From positions 1 through 64,000 of the forward strand of contig NZ_JFBL01000003.1 in the NCBI RefSeq assembly GCF_000597725.1: 64,000 nucleotides of DNA, given 5' to 3'. A program made the position numbers and the translations under genes. The notes below the pieces were generated by a model that was given only the letters and a program-made list of their open reading frames with translations, did not search any database and was not told the DNA's origin. Positions 54,192 to 63,540 of the stretch are shown here, piece by piece (the first letter of the stretch is position 1; every line of letters begins with the position of its first letter). Source of the stretch: Sulfurospirillum arcachonense DSM 9755. Its GTDB lineage: Bacteria; Campylobacterota; Campylobacteria; Campylobacterales; Sulfurospirillaceae.

Positions 54192-55037
54192 TTGTTAAAA
54201 GATTTTGAAATTTTTTTAAAAGAAAATTTACCGAGTGTGGAAAGTTTTCACCCTGATTTTAATAATGCCTTAGGTGAAATGTTAGATGCTGGAGGAAAAA
54301 GGTTTCGCCCACTTTTACTTTTAAGTGTAGTAAATAGTTCAAGCCCTCTTTTAGTCAAAAATGCGATGCATATTGCTTTAGCATTAGAAATGCTTCATAC
54401 ATATTCTTTGATACACGATGATTTACCAGCTATGGATAATGCTGAGCTTCGCCGTGGACATCCAACTTTACATGTAAGTTATGATGAAGTGACGGCTATC
54501 TTAGTTGGGGATGCTTTAAATACTCATGCATTTTATATGATAGCAAATGCTCCATTGAGTGATGAAGTAAAGGTAAGATTGATATCTGTTTTAGCAAGAG
54601 ATGGTGGCATAAGTGGCATGATAATAGGTCAGGCAATTGATTGTAAATTTGAAGATAAAAAGATTACTTTAGATGAGTTAAAGTTCTTACATGTAAACAA
54701 AACAGCTAAACTCATAGCAGCATCACTTTTAATGGGTGCTATTATTGCTGGATTGAGTAGAGAAGAAGAAAAAAGTATTTATGAATTTGGACTAAAGCTT
54801 GGACTTTTATTTCAAGTTCAAGACGATATTATAGATGCAACACTCACAAGTGATGAAGCAGGCAAACCAACAGGAAATGACGGGCATAAAAACTCTTTTG
54901 TAAATTTACTCGGAGTAGAGGGTGCAAATAAAGAGAAGAGTAGACTTTTAACAGAGTTAGAAGATGAAACAAAAAAGCTAGATACTAATTTAGCCAAAAC
55001 ACTACAAAAAATTATAAGTGATTATTTTAAAGGATAA
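54192..55037 (+). CDS. ispA: Polyprenyl (farnesyl/geranyl) diphosphate synthase
   Basis: Chain-elongating prenyltransferase. First aspartate motif DDLPAMDNAELRRG and second DDIID are intact, as is GGKRFRP. 281 residues. TTG start at 54192, two bases after the PDZ gene. The product length (C15 most likely) is inferred from the family. Confidence 0.93.
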   Translation: MLKDFEIFLKENLPSVESFHPDFNNALGEMLDAGGKRFRPLLLLSVVNSSSPLLVKNAMHIALALEMLHTYSLIHDDLPAMDNAELRRGHPTLHVSYDEVTAILVGDALNTHAFYMIANAPLSDEVKVRLISVLARDGGISGMIIGQAIDCKFEDKKITLDELKFLHVNKTAKLIAASLLMGAIIAGLSREEEKSIYEFGLKLGLLFQVQDDIIDATLTSDEAGKPTGNDGHKNSFVNLLGVEGANKEKSRLLTELEDETKKLDTNLAKTLQKIISDYFKG

Positions 55038-55042
55038 ATGGA

Positions 55043-57013
55043 ATGGAAGATAAGTTAATGTTACAAAAGCAAGCTGATACTATTAGATTTTTATGTGCTG
55101 ATATGGTACAACAAGCAAATAGTGGGCATCCGGGTGCTCCTATGGGTCTTGCAGATATTGTTACAGTTTTAAGTAGACACATCAAGCATAATCCAAAAGA
55201 TACAAAATGGTTAAATAGAGATAGATTAGTTTTTTCTGGAGGACATGCTTCATCTTTAGTATATTCTTTTTTACACTTAAGCGGATATGATGTAAGTTTA
55301 GAAGATTTAAAAGAGTTTAGACAATTAGGTAGTAAAACTCCAGGACATCCTGAATATGGAGATGTTCCAGGTGTTGAAGTTACAACAGGTCCTTTAGGTC
55401 AAGGAATTACAAATGCTGTAGGTTTTGCAATGGCTGCAAAATATGCAGGAAATATTTTAAATAGTGATAAAGCCAGTGTAATTGATCATAAAGTATACTG
55501 TTTATGTGGTGATGGAGATTTACAAGAAGGAATTAGTTATGAATCTTGTTCTTTAGCAGGTCATTTAGGACTTGATAATCTTGTAGTGATTTATGATTCA
55601 AATGAAATTACAATTGAAGGTAGTACAGATATAGCTTGGAGTGAAAACGTTAAGCTAAGATTTGAAGCACAAGGTTGGCAAGTAGCACGTATTGATGGTC
55701 ATAATTTTGATGAGATAAATGAAGTATTAGAAAATTCAAAAAGCCAAAGTAAACCTCTTATGATTATTGCTGATACTACTATTGCTAAGGGTGCTTGTGA
55801 AATGGAAGGAAGCCATCATTCTCATGGAGCTCCTTTAGGTGACGAAGAGATTGCAAACTCTAAGAAAAAAGCTGGATTTGATCCCCAAAAGAAATTTTTC
55901 ATACCTGAAGATGTTAAAGCAAGATTTGAATGTGCTATAGAAAAAGGTGATTTAGCACAATCTGAGTGGAATAAAGTAATCAAAAATGAGTTAAGTGAAG
56001 AACAAAGTACTCTTTTAGCCGGGCTTTTAAATCCAGATACTGCAAAAATAGAGTGGCCAACATATGAAGCAGAAACGGGAGTTGCTACTCGTGATAGTAA
56101 TGGACAAATTTTAAATGCAGTTGCTAAGGCATTACCTGGTTTCATGGGTGGAAGTGCCGATCTTGGTCCTTCAAATAAGAGTGAACTAAAAGGCATGGGT
56201 GATTTCCCACATGGCAGAAACATTCACTTTGGTATTCGTGAACATTCAATGGCAGCTATTACAAACTCTTTTGCTCTTTATGGTCTGTTTATTCCTTATA
56301 GTGCAACATTTTTTATCTTTAGTGATTATTTAAAACCAGCAGCAAGATTAAGTGCATTGATGAGCTTGAAAAACTTTTATGTCTGGACTCACGATAGTAT
56401 TGGTGTAGGTGAAGATGGACCAACACATCAACCAATTGAGCAATTAAGTCAATACAGAGCAATGCCAAACTTTTATACATACCGTCCAGCAGATGCAAGT
56501 GAAAATGTAAAATCATGGCAAAAAGCATTGAGTATGAATGCACCAGCTTCATTTGTTTGTTCTCGTCAAAAACTTACAGTTTTAAAAGATGACAGAGCTA
56601 TAGGTGATGTTGAAAATGGTGGTTATCTTCTTACAAAAAGAGAGGGAGCTACTTTAACTTTAATGGCAAGTGGTAGTGAAGTATATCTTGTACTTAAAAC
56701 AGCTTGTGCCTTAGAAAAAATGGGTATTAAAGCAAATGTAGTAAGTGTACCTTGTTTTGATTTACTAATTGAACAAGATAAAGCATATATAGACTCTATC
56801 ATTGACCCAGCTACAAAAGTTCTTGCAGTTGAAGCAGGAGCAGGAACTGAGTGGTATAGATTTGCTGATGAAGTGATATGTATGACTCGTTTTGGAGCTT
56901 CAAGTCCAGCTGATAAACTATTTATCAAGTTTGGATTTACAGAAGAAAATATAGCAAAAAAAGCGTGTGAGTTAGTTGGAGTTCCTTATAACGAAATAAG
57001 TAGTTGTAAATAA
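55043..57013 (+). CDS. tkt: Transketolase
   Basis: Thiamine-diphosphate enzyme of the pentose phosphate pathway. TPP motif GDGDLQEGISYE, the N-terminal NSGHPGAPMG block and the VGEDGPTHQP block are present. 656 residues, complete. An earlier ATG at 55038 stops after a few codons, so 55043 is the start. Confidence 0.96.
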   Translation: MEDKLMLQKQADTIRFLCADMVQQANSGHPGAPMGLADIVTVLSRHIKHNPKDTKWLNRDRLVFSGGHASSLVYSFLHLSGYDVSLEDLKEFRQLGSKTPGHPEYGDVPGVEVTTGPLGQGITNAVGFAMAAKYAGNILNSDKASVIDHKVYCLCGDGDLQEGISYESCSLAGHLGLDNLVVIYDSNEITIEGSTDIAWSENVKLRFEAQGWQVARIDGHNFDEINEVLENSKSQSKPLMIIADTTIAKGACEMEGSHHSHGAPLGDEEIANSKKKAGFDPQKKFFIPEDVKARFECAIEKGDLAQSEWNKVIKNELSEEQSTLLAGLLNPDTAKIEWPTYEAETGVATRDSNGQILNAVAKALPGFMGGSADLGPSNKSELKGMGDFPHGRNIHFGIREHSMAAITNSFALYGLFIPYSATFFIFSDYLKPAARLSALMSLKNFYVWTHDSIGVGEDGPTHQPIEQLSQYRAMPNFYTYRPADASENVKSWQKALSMNAPASFVCSRQKLTVLKDDRAIGDVENGGYLLTKREGATLTLMASGSEVYLVLKTACALEKMGIKANVVSVPCFDLLIEQDKAYIDSIIDPATKVLAVEAGAGTEWYRFADEVICMTRFGASSPADKLFIKFGFTEENIAKKACELVGVPYNEISSCK

Positions 57014-57694
57014 ATGTATAAAGCAGTAATCTTTGATTTAGATGGTACTTTACTTGATACTTTAAAAGATATTGCAATAAGCAGTAATTACGTACTCGAA
57101 CAGTATGGTAAAAGTCCTCTTCCTATAGAGGACTTTAAATTACTTGTAGGAAAAGGTGCCTCTCAACTTTTTATAGACCTTTTACCAGATTTATGTGCTG
57201 ATGAACATAAAAAAGCAAGAGCTTTATTTGAAGAACACTACGCAAAGCAGTTTGATAAAAATACAAAAATGTATGATGATATCAATAAATTATTAACCTT
57301 TTTTCAAGTAAGAGGTTATAAAATGGCAGTTTTATCAAACAAACCTAACTCTTTTACAAAAAAATGTGTACTTAAATATCTCAGACGTTGGCATTTTGAT
57401 GCAGTTTATGGCATACGAGAAGGGATTCCGAGAAAACCTGATAGTGCTGGTGCGGATGAGATATTACAAGAGTTAAATATTGATGCAAATGAGTGTCTAT
57501 TTGTAGGAGATACAAAGACAGATATGCAAACAGCAGTAAATGCAAATCTTACTCCTATAGGTGTTTTATGGGGATTTAGAGAAAAAAAAGAGTTACTTGA
57601 ACATGGTGCAAAATTTATTGTACAAAAGCCAAGTGAACTTATAAAATTAGTAGTGACAATGGAAATATTGGAGAGAGATAGATGTCAAAAGTAG
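57014..57694 (+). CDS. gph: HAD-family phosphatase, phosphoglycolate phosphatase-like
   Basis: 226 residues. HAD motif I is FDLDGTLLDT, motif II VLSNKP and motif IV VGDTKTDMQTA; the cap domain is helical. Gph is the best family guess, though the true substrate is not certain. Begins directly after tkt and overlaps the next gene by 13 bases. Confidence 0.85.
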   Translation: MYKAVIFDLDGTLLDTLKDIAISSNYVLEQYGKSPLPIEDFKLLVGKGASQLFIDLLPDLCADEHKKARALFEEHYAKQFDKNTKMYDDINKLLTFFQVRGYKMAVLSNKPNSFTKKCVLKYLRRWHFDAVYGIREGIPRKPDSAGADEILQELNIDANECLFVGDTKTDMQTAVNANLTPIGVLWGFREKKELLEHGAKFIVQKPSELIKLVVTMEILERDRCQK

Positions 57695-58380
57695 CAATAG
57701 TAACAGCAGCAAGTATGGGTATGGGTAAAGCTTGTGCAATTGAGTTGATAAATAGTGGATATAAAGTTATCATCATGTCACGTGGTGAAGAAATACTCAA
57801 TGTTGCAAAAGAGATAGGCGCTGATGCTATGCAAGGAAGTATTACATGTAAAGAAGATATCGTTTCTTTAGTAAAACTTGCAATGAATCAATACGGAAGA
57901 ATAGATGCTGTTGTAAATAACGCTGGTTATATTCCTAAAGGCGATTTTTTTGAACTTAGTGACGAGAATTGGCATGAAGGTTTAGATATTGTTATAGGAA
58001 GTGTAAACACTATGTTAAAGCTAGTAACTCCTATCTTCCAATCACAAGGTGGTGGTAGTGTCGTTAATATTTCTACGTATGCTGCTTATGAGCCTAGTCC
58101 AGTTTTCCCAATCTCTGCTTGTTTAAGAGCAGCACTTGGTAGTTACATTAAACTTTACGCTGATAAGTATGCAAAAGATAATATTCGTATAAACAATGTT
58201 CTTCCAGGATTTGTAGACTCTAAACCAGTAAATGAAAAGTTTTTAAAAGATATTCCTATGGGAAGATATGGAAAAGTAGAAGAGATAGCAAAAACAGTGA
58301 GATTTTTACTGAGTGAGGATGCAAGTTATACAACAGGCCAAAACATTAGAGTTGATGGTGGAATTACTCGTTCAGTATAG
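57682..58380 (+). CDS. Short-chain dehydrogenase/reductase
   Basis: 232-residue Rossmann enzyme: NAD(P)-binding start VTAASMGMGKACA, NNAGY at about 77-81, and GG-type terminal RVDGGITRS. The usual catalytic Tyr-x-x-x-Lys is not plain: where YxxxK is expected the sequence reads FPISACLRAALGSYIK, with Tyr displaced. The substrate is unknown. Confidence 0.8.
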   Translation: MSKVAIVTAASMGMGKACAIELINSGYKVIIMSRGEEILNVAKEIGADAMQGSITCKEDIVSLVKLAMNQYGRIDAVVNNAGYIPKGDFFELSDENWHEGLDIVIGSVNTMLKLVTPIFQSQGGGSVVNISTYAAYEPSPVFPISACLRAALGSYIKLYADKYAKDNIRINNVLPGFVDSKPVNEKFLKDIPMGRYGKVEEIAKTVRFLLSEDASYTTGQNIRVDGGITRSV

Positions 58381-58388
58381 GGAATTAG

Positions 58389-59180
58389 ATGGATATAATA
58401 CAAATAGTTTTTTTAAGTTTAGTTCAGGGATTTACGGAGTTTTTACCAATATCAAGTTCTGCACATCTTATTTTAGTTCCTAAGTTTTTAGGGTGGTCTG
58501 ATCAGGGTTTAGCTTTTGATGTTGCTTTACATGTAGGAACTCTTATTGCTGTTTTATATTATTTTAAATCTGATATATTTTGCATTTTAAAAGACTTTTT
58601 AGAAAGTTTTAAAAAAAGAGAAAAAGTTGGTGAAAGTACTTTAGGATGGGCAGTTATCGTAGGGACTATTCCTGTAGGGCTTGCAGGTATTAGCTTTAAT
58701 GATTTTATAAGTAATAACCTACGTTCGCCAGAAGTCATCGCTGCAACAACTTTAATATTTGGTTTAGCTCTATTTTTTTCTGATAGAAATGTTGGTAAAA
58801 AAAGTGAAATCAATATAACTATAAAAGTAGCAATACTCATTGGTATTGCTCAAGCTATCGCTTTAATTCCTGGAACTTCTCGTTCAGGTATTACAATGAC
58901 AGCAGCACTTTTTTTAGGTTTTAGTCGTGTGGCATCTGCAAGATTTTCATTTTTACTTTCTATTCCTGTTATTATTTTAGCAGGTGGACTTAAAACACTT
59001 GAACTTATTGAAAGCAAAGCAGTTGTTGTTTGGAGTGAACTCTTTTTTGGAATAGGCTTATCAGCTCTTAGTGCATATGCTTGTATATATTTTTTCTTAA
59101 AGCTTATTTCTAAAACTTCAATGTTGCCATTTGTAATATATAGATTTATTTTAGGTATTTTTTTACTATCGGTATTCTAA
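58389..59180 (+). CDS. uppP: Undecaprenyl-diphosphatase
   Basis: Recycles the lipid carrier of wall synthesis (BacA type). Membrane protein of 263 residues with the two active-site motifs FTEFLPISSSAHLIL and PGTSRSG. It follows the SDR gene by 8 bases. Confidence 0.95.
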   Translation: MDIIQIVFLSLVQGFTEFLPISSSAHLILVPKFLGWSDQGLAFDVALHVGTLIAVLYYFKSDIFCILKDFLESFKKREKVGESTLGWAVIVGTIPVGLAGISFNDFISNNLRSPEVIAATTLIFGLALFFSDRNVGKKSEINITIKVAILIGIAQAIALIPGTSRSGITMTAALFLGFSRVASARFSFLLSIPVIILAGGLKTLELIESKAVVVWSELFFGIGLSALSAYACIYFFLKLISKTSMLPFVIYRFILGIFLLSVF

Positions 59181-59183
59181 ACA

Positions 59184-59678
59184 GTGACTCTTAAAAAAAT
59201 TCAATTTATATTTATTGTTATTTCACTATTAGCTTTGGTTATACTAATAAGAAACTGGTATAGCACGTATAATTTTAATAAAAATCCTATACCTCAAAAA
59301 TATCAAGAAGCAATAGCAAAAGAAGAACAAAGAGTATTAGTTAATATGCAAAAAAACTTTGGTTTTCAATATAAAGTACCTATTATCATTACAGATAAAA
59401 TTCCAGGAAAAATTTATGGAGTTACATCTTTGGGTCAAGATGGTAGTGTAAAAATATATCTTAATAAAAAAGTTATGAAAGAAAGTATAGAGTATATAAT
59501 TTCTAATGTAATTGCTCATGAATATGCACATGCAGTACTTTTTAAAATTCATGCATATAACAATAAAAATGATGGTCACTCAAAACTTTGGCAAAACACT
59601 TGTGTGAAATTGGGTGGTGCTAAGTGTGAGCAATATGTAAATTCTCATGATGTCATTATGAAAAAGCTTCCATTTTAA
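59184..59678 (+). CDS. Membrane-anchored SprT-like metallopeptidase
   Basis: 164 residues: an N-terminal membrane helix (FIFIVISLLALVILI), then a zinc-site helix IAHEYAHAVLF and a downstream GHSKLWQ block, the third-ligand region of SprT-like proteins. The target is unknown. GTG start at 59184, 3 bases after uppP. Confidence 0.65.
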   Translation: MTLKKIQFIFIVISLLALVILIRNWYSTYNFNKNPIPQKYQEAIAKEEQRVLVNMQKNFGFQYKVPIIITDKIPGKIYGVTSLGQDGSVKIYLNKKVMKESIEYIISNVIAHEYAHAVLFKIHAYNNKNDGHSKLWQNTCVKLGGAKCEQYVNSHDVIMKKLPF

Positions 59679-59681
59679 TAT

Positions 59682-59709
59682 TTGCTTTAAATATTTTTTA
59701 CGTTATAAT
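59682..59709 (+). promoter_or_regulatory. Sigma-70 promoter of sstT
   Basis: TTGCTT (59682-59687), a 16-base spacer and TATAAT (59704-59709), with AGAGGA and the ATG about 30 bases on. Confidence 0.65.
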
Positions 59710-59739
59710 CCTCAGTTTTAAATTTTAAAGAGGATTAAT

Positions 59740-60951
59740 ATGAGTCAAAAATGTAGTTTAGTATCTAAATACTCTAAAGGCAATTTAGTTGTACAAATTC
59801 TTATTGGTATAGTTTTAGGAGTAGTTGTAGCAATGGTTTCACCAGAGCTTGCATCAGCTGCATCTATATTAGGAAGTCTTTTTGTTGGTGCTTTAAAAGC
59901 AATAGCTCCTATTTTAGTTTTTATACTTGTGGCAACGGCAATTGCAACAAAAGAAGTAGATAGTACAGCAAATATGAAACCGATTGTTATGCTTTATCTT
60001 ATTGGTACATTTTCAGCAGCACTTATAGCAGTTAGTGCAAGTTTTTTATTTCCAGTAGAGTTAGTTCTTATTGACGCTGCTAATACTAATTTAACTCCAC
60101 CAGATAGTGTGATATCAGTTTTAAAAGGGGTACTTTTTAACATGGTTGATAACCCAGTAAATGCCTTAGCAACTGGTAACTTTATTGGTATTTTAGTTTG
60201 GGCAATTGCTATTGGTATTGCTATGCATTATAGTTCTAAAGAAACAAAAAATCTCTTTCATGATGTTTCAACTGGTGTAACTAAAATAGTTCGTTTTATT
60301 ATTCGTTTAGCTCCATTTGGTATCTTTGGTCTTGTTGCAAATACGTTTGCAGAGACAGGATTTGAAGCACTGTTTAGTTATGGTAGACTTCTAAGCGTAC
60401 TTGTAGGAACAATGCTTTTTATCGCATTTGTTGTAAATCCTATAATCGTTTTTGTTAAAACAAGACGTAATCCATATCCACTTATTTTTACTTGTGTTCG
60501 TGAAAGTGGTATTACAGCTTTCTTTACACGTAGTTCTGCTGCAAATATTCCTGTAAATATGAATTTATGTAAGAAACTTGGTCTTCATGAAGATACATAT
60601 TCTATCTCAATTCCTTTAGGGGCAACAACAAATATGGCTGGAGCTGCTGTTACTATTACAGTTCTTACTTTAGCTACTGTTCATACTTTAGGTATTCACG
60701 TAGATATGGCAACAGCACTTCTTTTAAGTGTAGTTTCTGCACTTGCAGCTTGTGGTGCTAGTGGTGTTGCTGGTGGATCTTTGCTTTTAATACCTTTGGC
60801 TTGTAGTCTTTTTGGTATTAGTAATGATATCGCTCTTCAAGTTGTTGCTATTGGTTTTATTATTGGGGTTGTTCAAGATTCTCTTGAGACGGCGCTTAAC
60901 AGTTCAACAGATGTCGTATTTACAGCGGCATGTGATGCTAAAAAAATCTAA
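59740..60951 (+). CDS. sstT: Serine/threonine:sodium symporter SstT
   Basis: Dicarboxylate/amino-acid:cation symporter family, 403 residues, about eight membrane helices and two hairpins. The serine-rich hairpin reads [15 protein letters not shown] and the substrate region is [13 protein letters not shown]. Closest to SstT by its start ([15 protein letters not shown]). It ends at a strong bidirectional terminator. Confidence 0.9.
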   Translation: MSQKCSLVSKYSKGNLVVQILIGIVLGVVVAMVSPELASAASILGSLFVGALKAIAPILVFILVATAIATKEVDSTANMKPIVMLYLIGTFSAALIAVSASFLFPVELVLIDAANTNLTPPDSVISVLKGVLFNMVDNPVNALATGNFIGILVWAIAIGIAMHYSSKETKNLFHDVSTGVTKIVRFIIRLAPFGIFGLVANTFAETGFEALFSYGRLLSVLVGTMLFIAFVVNPIIVFVKTRRNPYPLIFTCVRESGITAFFTRSSAANIPVNMNLCKKLGLHEDTYSISIPLGATTNMAGAAVTITVLTLATVHTLGIHVDMATALLLSVVSALAACGASGVAGGSLLLIPLACSLFGISNDIALQVVAIGFIIGVVQDSLETALNSSTDVVFTAACDAKKI

Positions 60952-60958
60952 TTATATC

Positions 60959-60990
60959 TTTACATGTAAGGATTTTTCCTTACATGTAAA
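60959..60990. terminator. Bidirectional terminator made of two TACATGTA palindromes
   Basis: TTTACATGTAAGG (60959-60971) and CCTTACATGTAAA (60978-60990) form a perfect 13-bp stem with an ATTTTT loop between the convergent sstT and glutamate-synthase-like genes. Confidence 0.8.
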
Positions 60991-60994
60991 CCTT

Positions 60995-62698
60995 TTAAGC
61001 ATCTAATCTTTTACGCAAATATCTATTAACATCAGTATAAACGAAACCATTTTTATCTACAAATTGTAAATCATTTTTGTTTAACTCTTTATGACTTTTT
61101 TTACCCATGACTGCAAGTACCGTTTTTATCCCTTTAATAAGATTATTATGATAACTTTCGATATGTAAAGATTGTTTCATTACTAAATAAGCACTTCTTT
61201 TTTTAGCATCTTGTGTAGCTAGTCCAACAGGACAGTGTCTTCCTCCTGCTCCTGAACACTCCCTTGCACGAATACACCCAGCACTCATCATAAATCCTCT
61301 AGCAACCCCTACCATATCGGCACCAAGGCTCAGAGCTATTACCGCATCATCAGGAGTAAGTATTTTTCCACTAGCAAAAAGTTTTACTTCATCTCTTACT
61401 CCGTATTCTTCGAGAACACTATTTACTACAAAAAGAGCATCTTTTATACCTAATCCAATTCTATCCATAAGTTCTAATGGTGCAGTAGCACTACCTCCAT
61501 CACCACCATCAACTGTAATATAATCAGGAATGCCTTCCATTTTGTTTTGTTTTCTATTTTTGATCTCTTGAGCAATTTCTTCTATATTATTTCTACCAGA
61601 GATGACTATTTTAAATCCTACTGGTTTATTTGAGAGTTTTTGTAATCTTCCAACAAAATCTAAAAGTTCTTTAGTCGTATTTGCAAAAGGAAATCTATTT
61701 GGAGAAAAAATATTTTTATATGGTTCTAATCCTCTATAATAGGCGATTGCAGGGGTTACTTTTTCAGCTATAAGTTTTCCACCTGTCTGTTTTGCTCCTT
61801 GGGCTATTTTTATCTCAGTTGCACGACAAAAACTCATGACTTTTTTATATCTATCTTCATCAAAGTTGCCATCTTTGTTTCTACATCCATAAAAACCTGA
61901 ACTCATTTGATAAATAATATCAGGCATATCTTCAGGAATTTCTTTTGGAAATAGTTTAAATGGAAGTTGCCAATTTGGTCTAAAAAATATTAAAGAGTTA
62001 AAATCTATTACGTATGTATCATAAGTTTCTTTTGTAAGTAAAAGGGCTCGAAGAACTTTAAGTGCAACAGCACGGTTAAAAAACATTACTAAAAGCATAT
62101 AAATAGTTCTATTAACTCCTGAAATTGGAATGTTTTCCATATACTCATCACCTCCGTGATTAGCGTGAGTTACAAAAAAGTTTGAAGTGAGTCCACCTTC
62201 TCCTGTATTTATTGGAAAATTTCCATTGGTTGCCCCTATAACAAATGCTCTTGTTCCCTCTGGTGATATAGAGCCATCACTCATGGCTGAGCGATAAATG
62301 ATTGATTTTGTAACAAAGGGATATTTTCTTTTTTCACCTATAGTAATACTAAAGTCATCGCTTACTTCACTATCATTTAGGACTTGATTTGAGTGTTTTA
62401 TAAGAAATTTTGGAAGAGGTTGTGGTTGTCCTGGTGAAAAAGATATATAATTTGGCATATCTCTACTTGCATTATATACCCAGTTGATTTTATCTCTTGA
62501 TTCGTAAAAATCTTCATTAGCAAAGTATTGGCGAAATGGTTCACGAATTGCTTCAAGAAAATATCTCATTCTTCCAATAATAGGGTAATTAATAAGAAGT
62601 TGATGTTTTCTTTGTACATATTTATCGTGCACAAACCAAGCAAACATAATAATTATAAAAATTGCTGTAGATATTTCAATAAATAATTCAAAAAACAT
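60995..62698 (-). CDS. FMN-binding glutamate synthase-like protein, membrane anchored
   Basis: 567 residues. An N-terminal helix (8-24) is followed by the glutamate-synthase FMN domain with TVDGGDGGSATAPLELMD and FASGKILTPDDA. The cysteine cluster CIRARECSGAGGRHCPVG would hold a [3Fe-4S] centre. The glutamine amidotransferase and C-terminal GltB domains are absent, so it is not a full glutamate synthase. Members of this family are often of unsettled function. Confidence 0.88.
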   Translation of the reverse strand: MFFELFIEISTAIFIIIMFAWFVHDKYVQRKHQLLINYPIIGRMRYFLEAIREPFRQYFANEDFYESRDKINWVYNASRDMPNYISFSPGQPQPLPKFLIKHSNQVLNDSEVSDDFSITIGEKRKYPFVTKSIIYRSAMSDGSISPEGTRAFVIGATNGNFPINTGEGGLTSNFFVTHANHGGDEYMENIPISGVNRTIYMLLVMFFNRAVALKVLRALLLTKETYDTYVIDFNSLIFFRPNWQLPFKLFPKEIPEDMPDIIYQMSSGFYGCRNKDGNFDEDRYKKVMSFCRATEIKIAQGAKQTGGKLIAEKVTPAIAYYRGLEPYKNIFSPNRFPFANTTKELLDFVGRLQKLSNKPVGFKIVISGRNNIEEIAQEIKNRKQNKMEGIPDYITVDGGDGGSATAPLELMDRIGLGIKDALFVVNSVLEEYGVRDEVKLFASGKILTPDDAVIALSLGADMVGVARGFMMSAGCIRARECSGAGGRHCPVGLATQDAKKRSAYLVMKQSLHIESYHNNLIKGIKTVLAVMGKKSHKELNKNDLQFVDKNGFVYTDVNRYLRKRLDA

Positions 62699-62815
62699 AT
62701 TTAATCCTTTTATAATAATATTTAAATAAATATTAGCACAAATTTAATAAACCAACAGATATATGGCACAATAAAATACTAATTTGTATATAATGAACAA
62801 AAATAAGGTAAATAT

Positions 62816-63460
62816 ATGGAAAAATTAGTAGGAAGATATAGTTTAATAGAAGAAATTATTAATGCAACAACTCATGGGATTGGTATATTATTAAGTATTG
62901 TAGGTTTAGCTGTTTTAGTCGCATATGCATCACTTACAGAATCTGCAACAATAATAACAAGTTGTGCGATATTTGGAGCATCATTGATTTTTGCTTATAC
63001 TTCATCAACACTTTATCATGCAATAACTAATGAAAAAGCAAAACAAATTTTTAGGCAATTTGATCATGCATCTATATATCTTTTGATTGCAGGTACTTAT
63101 ACACCAGTTGTTTTAGTACTGTTGGGAAACACTTGGGGTTGGAGTATATTTTTTATTATTTGGTCAGTTGCTATTGTGGGCATTGTTTTAAAGTTCGTTT
63201 GCCCTCATCGATTTAAAAAATTATCCGTTGTACTATATATAACAATGGGTTGGTTTGTCGTAGTTGCTATTAATCAACTTATGGAAAACATGGCAGTAAA
63301 TGGTCTTTGGCTTATGCTCATAGGAGGGCTTTTTTATTCTATTGGTGTTATCTTTTACGTTAGAAAATCAATTCCTTATAATCATGCAATATGGCACATT
63401 TTTGTATTGTGTGGTAGCATCTCTCATTACTTTATGGTGCTCTTTTATGTGCTCCCTTAA
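62816..63460 (+). CDS. Hemolysin III / PAQR-family membrane protein
   Basis: 214 residues, seven membrane helices. Family motifs: EEIINATTHGIG, STLYHA, QFDHASIYLLIAGTYTP and NHAIWHIFVL, with the conserved histidines of a metal site. The name comes from a Bacillus protein; a haemolytic role here is unlikely. AAGGTA precedes the ATG. Confidence 0.88.
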   Translation: MEKLVGRYSLIEEIINATTHGIGILLSIVGLAVLVAYASLTESATIITSCAIFGASLIFAYTSSTLYHAITNEKAKQIFRQFDHASIYLLIAGTYTPVVLVLLGNTWGWSIFFIIWSVAIVGIVLKFVCPHRFKKLSVVLYITMGWFVVVAINQLMENMAVNGLWLMLIGGLFYSIGVIFYVRKSIPYNHAIWHIFVLCGSISHYFMVLFYVLP

Positions 63461-63540
63461 TTAGTATAAAATTAAATCAACTAAACAAATAAAAAGTAAT
63501 CTTTAGTTAAAATAGAGTCAAAAACTTAATAGGGCGAGAT

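Larger units (their letters stand above)
893..60988. repeat. Highly repeated palindrome TACATGTA, 29 copies
   Basis: Copies start at 893, 2038, 4123, 5617, 6445, 6572, 7195, 9282, 10139, 10266, 10323, 15415, 22812, 23340, 26562, 28837, 29485, 34225, 34295, 34837, 35272, 50873, 51871, 54469, 54688, 57843, 58528, 60961 and 60981. Most are flanked as TTTACATGTAAA or TTTACATGTAAG. They occur in genes and between genes. None is seen from 35.3 to 50.9 kb. By a rough hand estimate at one third G+C, two or three copies would be expected by chance. Confidence 0.8.
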
